From positions 2,790,001 through 2,854,000 of the forward strand of contig NC_088324.1 in NCBI RefSeq assembly GCF_910592395.1: a stretch of 64,000 bases of DNA, given 5' to 3'. This DNA comes from Lineus longissimus. Taxonomy: Eukaryota; Nemertea; Pilidiophora; Heteronemertea; Lineidae. A program made the translations under genes and the position numbers. The notes beneath the pieces are model-generated. The model was not told where the DNA came from and did no database searches. It saw only the letters and a program-made list of their open reading frames with translations. Numbering within the stretch: the stretch's first letter is position 1; every line of letters starts with the position of its first letter. Of this stretch, positions 43,665 through 54,890 are shown one piece after another.

Positions 43665-44760
43665 TCCAAGCCGTTCTCCTCGAAATTGACGGAAACCGAT
43701 TTCAAGCACGTTGCCCTGGTGACCATATTGAGAATCAGAACGAGCCAGTTTTTGAAAGGAACCTACCTCCAATCACCCCCAACGTACATATCAAAAATGA
43801 ATTTGATCGGACGAACGGTTCTCCTTTTAAATCACACCTGTTTAGTCATAATTTTACTAATGTACAAAGCCCATCCTGCACCTGTGGTTTTAAGAATCAA
43901 TCCACAAAACATATATTTCTCGACTGCCCTCCACTTCTAGATCTTCGTGTCTCACTTTTCAATGACCTGGGTTGGCTGACCAACTTTTCTTTTGTCAATT
44001 TTCACCGCATAGATGAGCGCCTGCAAGCCCTTTTGTATGGTCACAGTTCCCTTTCAACAGCTACTAACAAGAAAGTGGTTGAAATAGTTGCCAAATTTAT
44101 TTTTGATGTGGTAAATTACTTTGCCGACCATTGAAAGGGCTTGCAGCGCTGCATCTCAAAATTACAAAATTTTATTCTTCCTACCTCTTTGCTTGTTATT
44201 ACTTTATACTTCCTTATGTGGTCCATTATCATTTGTAAATATATTGTTTGTGCCCCAGGGCTATTAATGCACATTGTGCCTCAGCCCTGGAAATTTATAC
44301 CTTTTGTAACTTTGTATATTCTTGTGATTCTGAATAAAATTTCATTAAACTTAAACGGTTCTCCTCGAAATTGATGGAAACCGATTTCAAGCACGCCGCC
44401 CTAGTGGCCATATTGACAATCGGAACGAGCCCGTTTTCGAAAGGAACCTTGCTCTAGTCATCCTCAACGTCTATACCAAAAATGAATTTAATCGGACGAA
44501 CGGTTCTCCTCGAAATTGACGAAAACCAATTTCAAACACGCCACCCTGGTGGCCACATTGATAATCGGAACAAGCCCTTTTTCGAAAGGAACCTTCCTCT
44601 AGTCACCCCCAATGTACATACCAAAAATTGAATTGATTGTCAAAGCCGCTCTCCAAGAAATCGACGGAAACCAAGTAGCAGACGCCCGCCCGCCCGCCCG
44701 ACGGACGCGCACGTGACGACAATACCCCTCTAGCCCATTTGGGATGAGGGGTAAAAACTA
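43665..44760. repeat. Tandem repeat (three ~150-bp units) ending in a CCCG microsatellite
   Basis: Units at about 43665-43822, 44357-44505 and 44505-44655 share ggttctcctcgaaattgacg and gaaaccgatttcaagcacg. The right end has a cgcccgcccgcccg run at 44688-44700, then gacggacg. The build resembles the element at 5391-6500 but the sequence differs. A LINE fragment is inserted between units 1 and 2. Confidence 0.7.
43826..44353 (+). mobile_element. 5'-truncated LINE with target duplication
   Basis: The plus-strand frame near its start gives a LINE C-terminal zinc-binding tail (SPSCTCGFKNQSTKHIFLDC), then LLYGHSSLSTATNKKVVEIV, and stops at TGA near 44134. About 220 bp of 3' untranslated sequence end in gaataaaatttcattaaac. 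AACGGTTCTCCT at 43814-43825 is repeated at 44354-44365, a 12-bp duplication as left by target-primed reverse transcription. Confidence 0.85.
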
Positions 44761-46085
44761 ACACGACATCTCACCCTGATATTTTAGTAGTATCAGATTT
44801 ATCAACCACACTTAGCAAACCGTCCCTCGCAAATCGCTTTGCTGCCATCTTGTCAAAATATTGTGGGATGGAAGGCAAAGTAATCTGCTCACCGAAGAGG
44901 ACATTTTGATCACCAAGATTTCTGCATCTTACATCTTGACCACCAAGGATTTTGCACGTTAGTTCTTCATGTTAAGATGAAGCAAATAGTCTAAAAGGCT
45001 ATTGTCCCTAATATTTGATATCGAAATTGTTTATGTTTTTTAAATATGTTTACTACATATCAATTCTGACACAAGAGAGACACTCCTCAAATTATTACTT
45101 CATCACATTTTGTGCGAACTATACCCGCAATGCACTGCGGGGAGTAAGTCGGCGACTAAGCTACGCGAATGATGCGCCTGCTGTACAGAGAGATGACGTC
45201 AAACGGCGTAGGACTGACTCATAAAACTAAAGGATTTACATCGCTTTTTACACCAATCAAGCCATTACTTATTATGCAGCAGTCAATCAGAACCCTGTGC
45301 CCCCCCCCCTCCCCGGTCAGATTTCGACGCCAATTCGACGTCGAATTCGCGTCGAATCCTGAGTTGGAATTTGTTTTTGCTACGTCTAATTCCTGTGGAA
45401 TAACAATAAATAACACGACGAATTCGAGTCGAATGCCAGTGTACCGTGATGGTGTTCATCTGGTGAAGTCCTGGCGAACAGTGAACATATTTACGGTGGA
45501 ATCCTGTCGAATTGATTCACGACAAAGCATTCGAAAGCATGGCTATAGATGGTAACTTATCTGCCTAGATGTCACAGCGTGTGACATCAGTTTGGTGTCT
45601 TTCAAACTTGCCACTTTTCTTCTTTTCCTGAAGGCGCAATGTCAGGTTTCGCTTCAGGCGGATCACCCTGGGATCTCAAGCAGGCCCTAACCGTATACGT
45701 CTTTGGACGCCATATTATATATTTAAGAGGCCCGAAGGGATGAATACCTTGCATACCTAATACAAAGGTTACGCGTAGTGGATAGGACTTATGAGGCTCA
45801 GTTCGTGACACAGACCATGACCAGAGACACCCACTACTTGCAGTCCACTACCATTGGTCGATGGGATTTTAAATGAATTGGATGGGTTGTATTACCAGAC
45901 AATCGTGTTTGGGCTTTATTCATGGCGTGACCGAGGCGGAGCAAATGGACAATGCCCATTCATCACGTGGGCAAAGAAAAACCGCCCCGCATGTGGTGAA
46001 CCATAATATTGCTTACACCCAATGTATGGACACTGCTATTTTGTATTAGCGTTATAGGAAGTCGATATACGTGAGGAAACAGAGT
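44761..46085. other. No gene; one C-run
   Basis: A short C-run is near 45301-45309, followed by a cgacgtcgaattcgcgtcg palindromic stretch. Small open frames at 45169-45811 have no recognisable motifs. Confidence 0.4.
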
Positions 46086-46835
46086 TGTTCGCGCGCTCGC
46101 GCAAAGATGACGTCACGTCTTACCCGCGTTCATTGAAGATTCTTCTTTTTGCCACGGCTCAGAACGGCACGTGCGTGTGGAAGATTTCTGCCACCTTACC
46201 GTAGAAATATTCGTCTTTTAGTAGTAATTGAAGTCACGCAACTTTAGATAAGAAGAGATAAATGTACCAACAATGAAAGCACACAGTATCGGTGAGTTGT
46301 ATTTGGTAGAATAATGTATAGATGACACGTTTTACGTCGAGAGAATATTTCCTTCGTAAATAGGTCAAGATTGTTTACGCCAATGATGTCCAGATGGCAG
46401 AACCGTCGGTGTTGGTCAATTTAAGGATCTATATGGTTGTATTGATGGTACATATGTTGTTTTGCAGTATAATCGTTCAACCCACGTTCAAATCACGTTC
46501 AAACCACGTTCAACCTACGTTCACGCATTCCAATCAACATACTACGTTCGACTAAGACGACATTCACAGAGAGGCAGAAAGAGAAACTATTCCACTATTG
46601 GAAATGGTTCAAGGTCAAGATGCTAGGCCTATGTGATGATAGTATAAATGTTCGTCTATGTGTGTGAGTTGTTATGTTATCTTGGAAGCTTCCTTCGTTG
46701 TAATTGATAGGTACACTTGCAAGTACGGCAGAAGATATGTTCAATGTCCTTATTTAGAAAAGAGAACGCATAATACGACTTTTTTTGCTTCGGAGTTAAG
46801 TTATTTAGATAGAATCTCTCACTTCGGACGGTACA
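46086..46835 (+). repeat. 5' LTR of plus-strand BEL element
   Basis: It starts TGTTCGCGCG and ends GGTACA. It contains a cgttcaa array at 46474-46524. By eye it differs from the 3' LTR at about nine bases plus two small indels, close to 99% identity. Confidence 0.9.
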
Positions 46836-46866
46836 TTCATTATACGATACTATTGTAAACGGTAAG

Positions 46867-49800
46867 ATGGCAGATTTCGACAAAGCTATGTCCAAGCGCG
46901 TTAGAAAACTAACCGAGCGCGGCTTAGAATATGAGAAAAATCGGTTTACGCTTAAGCTCAACAGGTTGTTAGCAAAGGCTGACAAATGCGCGAACCGCAT
47001 TATTGAACTTAAGTATACGGCAGCATCTGCAAAGCGCATTGAAGAATAATTTCAGCTATGGGGTGACATTTATACAGAATGCATACAAACGCATAACTCC
47101 TACAATAAACTCTTGTTAACAGATGCTGAAAGAGAAGCAGATATAATTGACTTTAAAAAATACGCTGCTAATATGCTGCGCAGTTTCAAGGAGATGCAAG
47201 ATGATGTTAAGCCAGTCGATAGTATATCACAAGCTGGGTCGCGCAGCAGTTCGAAGGCAAGCTCGGGTTCGTCTAAAGTTAGTTCAATTTCACTAGCAAG
47301 GGCCAATAAAGAGTCGTGATCAGCCGGGCTAGCGGCTGAAGTGGCTGCACTTAGGAAGAAGCAGGCACTGGAGCAGGCCAAGCTAAAACTTGCCATGCAA
47401 GAAGCACAACTAAAAATGGATGCCGAGCAGTTGGAACTTGAAACTAAACTGGCTGTCAGTGGTGCCAAGCAAAGGCCCTCGATCAGTTCGAGACTGGTAG
47501 TATTTCTTTGAGGCTAAATCGTGCTAAATCTAGTAAATCCTTTGGAGTAGCTAATGATACATGTAGTGCTAAGGAGAAGGTTGAGTCGTGGGGTATAGTA
47601 GGTGGTGGTACATCAAAAAGCATTAAAGAGTCTGAGAATAAAGAAGATGGGAGTTCAAGGCATAGGTCAACTAAATCAGATGTTATAAAAGATATTGAGT
47701 ATTTGACGAACAGTTACATGGAGTATGGAGGGATTGCAGACGGTGGTGAGAAACCATCGGAAGAATATGACGTCATCATAGGAGGAGGGATAATGGAAAA
47801 TGAGGCTCCACAGATGGAAACAGTAAGTGTGGAGAAAGTAGGACCAACTTCCCCATCCAGTGGTGATGAACGCAGCCCTCAGCTGTCAATGTCAAGAATA
47901 ATGCCAGGAACAAACATCGCAGCATCAGAATTCTACCCAATGTTCCAAGAGGAAATGGCTCAACCCCAGACCAGTACACTACACGGCTCAAGTAGTAACC
48001 AACCAACAGCTGTCCAGAGTCAAGTGACGTCACCTAGTCGTAGGGCTAGCTCTGTGCTACAGCCAGATGAGGCGATTCGTACTATGGTCAATCAGATGAA
48101 GAAACCTGCAACCGACATTAAGAAGTTTAGTGGAGACCCACTACAGTACACCAGGTTTATGCGGCAGTTCAATTCCAGAGTTGTAGCATATACTAGCACC
48201 TCAGAAGAAAGAATGAACTACCTCGAGCAATTTACAACCGAGGAGGCACATCGCATTGTTACAGGGTTCAGCTGCCTTGACCCTGATGTAGGCTATCCTG
48301 CAGCGTTAAAAGAGATGCAAGACCGATATGGTGACCAGGAGAAGATCGCAAATGCGTACGTGAGAAGGGCACTAGATTGGCCGCTCATCGCCAAGGACAA
48401 CCCCAAGGCTTTGGATGAATTCGGCATCTTCCTCGTTGAGTGTGAAAATGCAGTAAATGGCATAGACGCGATCAAGATCCTCGAATATCCAGACAACTTG
48501 ACTAAGCTGGTGAAGAAGCTCCCATATCATCTGCATGATAGATGGCGCAATGTTTATCAGAGACTTAAAGAGAGCAAGAAATCCGTTAAATTTGGTGATC
48601 TGACTACCTTTGTGAAGAAAGAGGCTAAGAAGATCATAGACCCATTGTAGGGTAGAGCAGCGCTTGAACGGGAGGAGACAGGAAGCAAGAGCCGTCTGAA
48701 GGATGAAAAATCTGTTGGAAAGAAATCAGTCCGGGCCAAAGGGACATTTGCAACAATAGATGGAGCCCAGAGTAATGAGAAGCATGATAATTCAAAAACG
48801 AAGCCAAGTGGCAGTACGGTAATGATGGCCTCTAAACCTCTAAATCCCGCAAGCGCAGTTCCTCGTAGGCCTTGCCTATGCTGCAACAGTGACGAGCATT
48901 GCTTAGATCTTTGCGATAAATTTATGAGTCAGCCGATGGATTACAGGATGAAGACGTTAGGGGACCACGGAGCCTGTTTTGGATGTCTGAAGTGCGGAGG
49001 ACACAGAAGCAGGGACTACAGGTCTAAGTTGACCTGCCGGAAGTGCGAGAAGAGACACCCTACCGCGCTACGCAGGGAAGAAACGCCTCAGGCTGGCAGT
49101 TCTTTCTTTATGGGAAACCAGACCCGGGAGTGCACGTTGGCAATCATACCAGTAGTGGCAAGATCGAGAGCAAGTGGTATAGCCGTGGAAACCTACGCGT
49201 TTCTAGACCCGGGAAGCAGCGTCACATTTTGTTCTGAGAATCTTGCGAGACAGCTTCAAGCCACAGGGAAAAGTGCAAGGTTGACCTTGGACACCATGGG
49301 AGATCGCCACAACTTTACAACCACCATACTCAAAGATTGCCTTGAAGTAGAGGATCTCCAAGGACTCAATGTGCCTGTAGACATTCCATGCGCCTATACC
49401 AAAGACAAAATGCCGGTAGGAGGAGTACACGTGCCCACCCAAAAGGACATCGAAAGATGGCCGCATCTTCAAGCTGTGACACTGCCATCGATAAACAGCG
49501 AAGTGGGCCTTCTTATTGGAAATGGGGTAGCTGATGCATACACTCCGACTGAAGTTCTAACGGGTCCCAGAGGTAGCCCACATGCTACCAAGACAGCATT
49601 GGGGTGGGTCGTGTGGAACATGGTTCGTGAAGGAACGCAAGGAGAAGAGGCCCACTCTGTGAATCGTGCCCAGGTTGTGGCACTTGAAGGATTGGAAGGC
49701 AACGAAAGACTAGAACGCCTTGTTCGTGCAAGCATGGACATGGACTTTCCAGAAAGAGGGATTGACTTGAAGAAGCAGCCTTCTGTGGAAGATAAGATGT

Positions 49801-50258
49801 TTATTGAAAAGGTTGAGGAATCGGTCTCGCTTGTCAATGGTCATTATCAAATTGAATTGCCTTTCCGTAACGATAACCCAATACTTCCGGTTAACAGAAA
49901 ACAAGCCGAAAAGGCTACAGTCTTTGAGAGGAAAGCTACTAGGGAACAAGCGGTTCTACAATGACTACGGTAGTTTCATGGCTAAGATCATAGATAAAGG
50001 ATATGCAGAGGAGAGCGAATGGCCAAAACAAGACATTCCCAAGGGAGTTGGTAATGATGATCCTGAGGTACGAAAAGGAGCTGAAGATGTTGTGAATGCA
50101 GCGGTAGATCTGGAATATCGACCTACAGGACTTGAAGGGCTGTTTGACAGAGTTTCAAGGATGGGAAAGGAGTAGTGCGTTATGCTGAAGTCAAGACTAG
50201 GTACTCTTCTCTCAGACGACCAATAGCCAAGCTGTGCCTGCTGTTGGAAGCGGTTTAG
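46867..50258 (+). pseudogene. BEL/Pao gag-protease with RT and integrase mostly deleted
   Basis: Gag starts at ATG 46867 (MADFDKAMSKRVRKL), 31 bases after the LTR, with a charged coiled-coil N-terminus. In-frame TAA (47047) and TGA (47317) and a small indel near 47475 interrupt it before the long frame 47508-48650 (DIKKFSGDPLQYTRFMRQF, the conserved BEL gag region). TAG at 48648 splits this from the zinc-knuckle region (CLCCNSDEHCLDLC, CFGCLKCGGH, CRKCEKRHP) and the protease (TYAFLDPGSSVTFC, with DPGSS at the active site). The protein then runs into the pre-RT region (INSEVGLLIGNGVADAYTP) and shifts frame near 49915. After about 50175 only integrase-end codons remain (VRYAEVKTRYSSLRRPIAKL), stop at 50256. 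RT, RNase H and the integrase core are gone. Confidence 0.8.
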
Positions 50259-50422
50259 ATTTATATGTACGGCAGTGAAAGACACTCTGCAAGGTGAACT
50301 AGTTGTCAGTAGCGTTCTTATAGTAGACATTCTTGCGCATAGTAAGAGGATCATGTGCAGTTGTTTTGATTTGCGTCCGCAATCGCTATTAGGACTGTTG
50401 ATTTAAATTGATTTGTCGCTTA

Positions 50423-50556
50423 TGTAACAGAGGAAAAACAAGGTCCAACCGGGGATTGAACCCGGGACCTTCCGCTTATAAGGCCATCACTCTACCGACT
50501 GGGCTAAAGGGAATCTCCCTCTAGCCTGGGCTAGTAGGAATGATGCCACCACTACA
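50423..50556 (-). repeat. TRIM 3' LTR with tRNA-like core
   Basis: On the minus strand it contains TAGCCCAGTCGGTAGAGTG (A box), an anticodon-like loop CTTATAA and GGTTCAATCCC (B box), in tRNA spacing. The anticodon stem pairs poorly and no 5' acceptor strand matches TTGGACC, so it is tRNA-like and not a working tRNA gene. Confidence 0.8.
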
Positions 50557-50670
50557 TACTCCCCCTGTTCGGGAAAGTTGTGTCCTCACAACCGGGTTCT
50601 TCCGTGATACAAAGGGTTAATTCATTATCCAAAGACACACCAGCATCTAAACAAATTATTAGTACCCTTT

Positions 50671-50688
50671 TACCACGTTGGGCGCCAA
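50671..50688 (-). other. TRIM primer-binding site
   Basis: On the minus strand it reads TTGGCGCCCAACGTGGTA, two bases after the 5' LTR. TGGCGCCCAACG is a common primer-binding sequence of retroviruses and Gypsy-type elements. Confidence 0.8.
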
Positions 50689-50689
50689 A

Positions 50690-50823
50690 TGTAACAGAGG
50701 AAAAACAAGGTCCAACCGGGGATTGAACCCGGGACCTTCCGCTTATAAGGCCATCACTCTACCGACTGGGCTAAAGGGAATCTCCCTCTAGCCTGGGCTA
50801 GTAGGAATGATGCCACCACTACA
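50690..50823 (-). repeat. TRIM 5' LTR with tRNA-like core
   Basis: The direct copy of 50423-50556; I find no difference between the two. Confidence 0.85.
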
Positions 50824-50879
50824 CTTATATGAGTAATTGCTTCGATTCAAGGACTATCTCCGCAATTAGGGGGCCGGGA

Positions 50880-51626
50880 TGTTCGCGCGCTCGCGCAAAG
50901 ATGACGTCACGTCTTACCCGCGTTCATTGAAGATTCTTCTTTTTGCCACGGCTCAGAACGGCACGTGCGTGTGGAAGATTTCTGCCACCTTACCGGAGAA
51001 ATATTCGTCTTTTAGTAGTAATTGAAGTAACGCAACTTTAGATAAGAAGAGATAAATGTACCAACAATGAAAGCACACAGTATCGGTGAGTTGTATTTGG
51101 TAGAATAATGTATAGATGACACGTTTTACGTCGAGAGAATATTTGCTTCGTAAATAGGTCAAGATTGTTTACGCCAATGATGTCTAGATGGCAGAACCGT
51201 CGGTGTTGGTCAATTTAAGGATCTATATGGTTGTATTGATGGTACATATGTTGTTTTGCAGTATAATCGTTCAACCCACGTTCAAATCACGTTCAAACCA
51301 CGTTCAACCTACGTTCACGCATTCCAATCAATATACTACGTTCGACTAAGACGACATTCACAGAGAGGCAGAAAGAGAAACTATTCCACTATTGGAAATG
51401 GTTCAAGGTCAAGATGCTAGGCCTATGTGATGATAGTATAATGTTCGTCTATGTGTGTGAGTTGTTATGTTATCTTGGAAGCTTCCTTCGTTGTAATTGA
51501 TAGGTACACTTGCAAGTAGGGCAGAAGATATGTTCAATGTCCTTATTTAGAAAAGAGAACGCATAATACGACTTTTTGCTTCGGAGTTAATTTATTTAGT
51601 TAGAATCTCTCACTTCCGACGGTACA
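50880..51626 (+). repeat. 3' LTR of plus-strand BEL element
   Basis: The direct copy of 46086-46835, starting TGTTCGCGCG right after the polypurine tract and ending GGTACA. Confidence 0.9.
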
Positions 51627-51636
51627 ATAGTATATA

Positions 51637-51993
51637 CTGTGGAGACGCTATTTAGCCGGTTTAGGTCCATGTTCGCCACAGGCCTAAGTAGACTCATCAG
51701 CATATTCATATGGGGCTCTTTTGGGGATTCCTCCACGTTTTTAATAGTGTCTTATCAAACGGAAATGTTTGACAAAAGACCATCATTCTGCTGACGGTCA
51801 TTGTGTTTGAAATGAACATCGTATGCATGAAATTAACAAAAAGCACGTTTGATAACTGCACAGTCAAAGCTTTCAATGGAAGGACTGGCCATGAATTGCA
51901 GTTGCCCCATTTGGTACCCCATATGAATATGCTAATGATTTAACTTAGGCCTTTTTCGATCTGACCGAAACCGGCTTAATAGAGTCTTCACAG
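51637..51993. repeat. Mariner-type MITE, 357 bp, TA target duplication
   Basis: The ends read CTGTGGAGACGCTATT and, inverted, CTGTGAAGACTCTATT, each next to TA. The internal arms share agccggttt, aggcctaag and catattcatatgggg, so the element can fold back on itself. It starts about 10 bp from the end of the BEL 3' LTR. Confidence 0.75.
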
Positions 51994-52068
51994 TACTATG
52001 TTTTTTCGCACACATTGGTACAATCAAAGTGCAGGGGGTGCATTACAGTTGGTCGTGCATGACGAATA

Positions 52069-52262
52069 AAAATATGCCATACATTTTACATGTATTTCCT
52101 TGGCGGTTGGAAGAAATTTAGAAATGATGCAGTTGCAGTGATGCACATTGGCTGCTGCAAGAAATACACACACTGTTATGTTACTCATTGTGGTTTAAAT
52201 GATAACTAAGAGTACATCACTTTCAATAGTTTATTTCTCGATTTCCGATATTACATAATTGT
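52069..52262 (+). pseudogene. Partial inverted copy of the GPCR last exon
   Basis: About 190 bp match the reverse complement of 39540-39735 closely: the end of TM7, the cytoplasmic tail and the sequence after the stop codon. The readable tail (KKFRNDAVAVMHIG, CCKKYTHCYVTHCGLN) differs from the parent by a few residues. A 2-base loss at its start (catacattttac for catcaatttttac) breaks the frame, and there is no upstream receptor sequence. Because the 3' noncoding sequence is also copied, this is a DNA-level duplication rather than a spliced copy. Confidence 0.85.
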
Positions 52263-53520
52263 TTGCCTCCTCATGCAATGTGCGTGGTCCTCGGTCTCAT
52301 GGCTGACCAAATTTAAACCGGGTTACGGGGTTCTTAAAGGTTTTACCTTAAAACATTCATGATACAACAACACTTATAGAAAAACTGTGTTCCAAACACA
52401 AGTATAGTACATGTCCATAAAGGCATCACGCTTGAAATTAATTAATAAAAATTACTATTTCATAGTAACTTTTTACTTACTACTCTAGTAGTTCCTATAG
52501 CACGGACTGTGAAAATAGTGGCTCTAATTATCGACATTTAGTTATTCTTAACAGTTTAATGATTATTTTTCACCAATAAATGGTTAGTCTCACTACTATG
52601 TGTACTAATCTCACAGTTCGTACATAGGAACTACCAGATTAGTTGTTTCACTAATAATTTTTAAGAATTTGAGTGGCCAATGAAAAACATACTGAACTTC
52701 CAGCAGAATTGTCCCCGTAGCCTCCGCCCATTGACGCGCCTTGTCTGAAAGCTTAGTAATGTCAATACATTGAGGGTAAAGATGATGAAAAACCTGCTTC
52801 ATGGCTGTTTATTTTTGTTAATGGTGAAGGTAATAAAATGACAGCCATAAGATATTTATGACATAAATATGGGAAAATCAGGACATTTTTCAATGAAATT
52901 AATCTCATATTAAACTAAACAGCAAGGGGAATTTATATTGATTGATTGATCGATTGATGTTGGATGAAGACATATTTATATACGTCGATACATGTTTAAG
53001 CACCCCATAACAAATTCGACATGTAAGCATAACTGAATTCACATTTGCTGTCATAAATCTGATGTCACTATGAGCACCACTGTACGACCCCACTAACGAA
53101 GTGGGCCAACCAGACGATATACTCTTTTCTTCAATTTACCTACCCCACTACCGAACCCATAAGTATTGTATCTGAGCCCAATGTTCAGGAAAATGGGCTG
53201 GGGTATGGTCAAAATAGTAATGTCCTAGTTGAATAGATTATATAGTCGGTGTCCGTGCACTGAGATGTAAACTCGATGACGTAATCGGTATGTCCGGGCA
53301 AAAGTGCGACAACAGCTCCCCCATTCTCTCAAGTGTTAGAGCACAAGACGGGACACCGGGATTTTAGCTTTCACAGTTTGAACAGGGACAATAATACAGG
53401 GTTATCCAATCGAATTGTCTAGCCAAATGATAAATTGTTAAGTTGGCCTGTGGGTAAGGGGCAGGATCTGAACAAAGGAATGGATTAAACTAATGAACGT
53501 TACTAAAAAAGGTTAATTGT
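52263..53520. other. No gene seen
   Basis: AT-rich intergenic sequence without recognisable domains. A short attgattgattgatcgattg run is near 52938. Confidence 0.4.
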
Positions 53521-53524
53521 TGAA

Positions 53525-53870
53525 TCATTCATCATCATCATCATCTACATCCGTTTCAAACATCAACTCATTATCATCATCATCCTGTATCAGTTCGTCA
53601 TTTATTGGAGGCGGGATCACTGCGCCCTCATTTCCGTCAAGAAGAAGCCCGCTCAGCCACCATCTACTGTCGATCACTCGTTCGGCCAATCTTTCCCAAC
53701 CAAGACTGATCATACGGACTTCTTCCTGAAGGGAAATTGGATCACAGTGTCCTTCCTCAAGAGCATGCCCAATTTCCCATGCTGGAGAAGGGAGGAGGGA
53801 GTCCTGTCTATTCGCTCGTGAGATTTCTTGACGGGACAGGTGTTGCTGACGGGCCGGGTATTGATTGGTC
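53525..53870 (-). pseudogene. Possible C-terminal exon of a transposase-type gene
   Basis: The minus-strand frame gives EEVRMISLGWERLAERVID and WWLSGLLLDGNEGAVIPPPI, then an aspartate-rich tail (DDDDNELMFETDVDDDDDE), with the stop at 53525. An acidic tail after a short tryptophan-containing helix also ends the pogo-like transposase at 10560. It could be the end of a second such gene whose start is the exon-like frame at 57031-57240, with the Harbinger element at 54891-56132 between them. I do not recognise it with certainty. Confidence 0.3.
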
Positions 53871-53899
53871 TACGATGAGGGGGAAGTTGGTTTTCCATT

Positions 53900-54775
53900 T
53901 CTGGACAGAAAAAAAACAACTGAAAATATACTGAAAACAGGCAGAAAGAAAATGAAACATTGTTTTTGGTGATTGACTATAAAATCGCATCAGATGAGTG
54001 GTTCTCTTAAGCGAGGCGCATACAGAGTAATGCGGGTGAGACGTTTCTGGGTATCTCATTTCTGCATTTTGGTGCAGCCGTATTCTGACACAAAATAAAA
54101 AAATCCTTTGTGTGCTTACTTACGCCTCACCTCCTGGTATGACGTGATCGCTTCGGCTGTCTAAAGCAAAGTGACGTTGCTTTTTCTCCGGTGCGTTCTT
54201 AAAGCTGAACTGCATGCACAAAACCAGAGCACCCTATGCGGCAATAGTAAGCAATTCAAACGACCGAAAGGTCCTTCTGAATACGGCCTTAAACATGATA
54301 GACCTCCAATGCTTCGATGCGCTTGATTTCACAAACCTGCAAGCCGTGGGATGATGCGGACCTTAGGCAGAGAATTCTGGAAGAAAAAAATAAAAGGGTC
54401 CTCTCATCGGGCCTCGATCTCGAGACCTCTGGTTTTATTTGCCAACACTCTTATCCTCAATGCCACTGGGCTGCTTGAAATGCATGCCGTTTTATATGCC
54501 TTTATAGAATGTGCAAACATTTGTGTGTAATCTTTGTTCAACATCTTTGAGCGGCTTCCAGTGGGCAACTGCAGGAGGAAATTCATTTTTTCTTTGCTGT
54601 GGATGATTATGTATGCGGAGTCCACGTTTTCTCTTGGAAATGTTCACTTTTGTCTTGGTATCTTCTTCTATTACATGTACTTGAGAAAATTTCTGGTTCA
54701 TCATTCAAAAATAAAGCATAATCGCAAATCATATATAAGATATATTTGCTGGCAGCAGTTCACAAGAAAGCCTCC
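53900..54775. other. No gene; tRNA-like remnant at about 54410-54490 (minus)
   Basis: The minus strand at 54410-54490 reads agcccagtggcattgaggat ... gtctcgagatcgaggccc, like diverged A and B boxes. It is a probable SINE or tRNA pseudogene, low certainty. Confidence 0.3.
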
Positions 54776-54860
54776 CTAGCTCAGACGGTTAGAGCGTTCG
54801 TATTCTGAGCCCGAGTTCCCGGGTTCGAATCACTAGAGACGATTTTGATTTTTTTCTCTT
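54776..54860 (+). repeat. tRNA-derived SINE head
   Basis: CCTAGCTCAGACGGTTAGAG (A box) is followed by CGGGTTCGAATCAC (B box) and a T-run. The T-stem does not pair (CCCGG against ACTAG), so it is not a functional tRNA gene. Confidence 0.6.
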
Positions 54861-54890
54861 CCATAATTCTCCGAGACTGTCCGCATTGGG

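Larger units (their letters stand above)
50423..50823 (-). mobile_element. Miniature LTR retrotransposon (TRIM) with tRNA-like LTRs
   Basis: Two 134-bp direct repeats that look identical base for base (50423-50556 and 50690-50823) flank a 133-bp interior with no coding capacity. They start TGTAACAG and end CACTACA, i.e. TG..CA ends. CTTA stands on both sides (50419-50422, 50824-50827). On the minus strand the interior begins with a primer-binding site and ends with a purine tract (acagggggagta), so the element is a retrotransposon read right to left. It needs all enzymes from elsewhere. Confidence 0.85.
46086..51626 (+). mobile_element. BEL/Pao LTR retrotransposon, plus strand, internally deleted
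   Basis: LTRs of 750 and 747 bp flank gag, protease and the start of RT, then a deletion to the last codons of integrase. A polypurine tract (attagggggccggga, to 50879) precedes the 3' LTR. Flanking pentamers AGAGT (46081-46085) and ATAGT (51627-51631) differ at one base, consistent with a slightly decayed 5-bp duplication. A miniature LTR element (50423-50823) is inserted near the 3' end. Confidence 0.85.

Noticed and set aside
45602-45811. 69-codon minus-strand frame (HPFGPLKYIIWRPKTY)
   Set aside because: Unusual composition but no recognised motif and no exon borders.
50440-50520. tRNA-Ile(TAT) gene, two copies
   Set aside because: The T-arm and D-arm look right, but the anticodon stem has mismatches and no 5' acceptor strand pairs with the 3' end. 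Both copies are exactly inside the TRIM LTRs.
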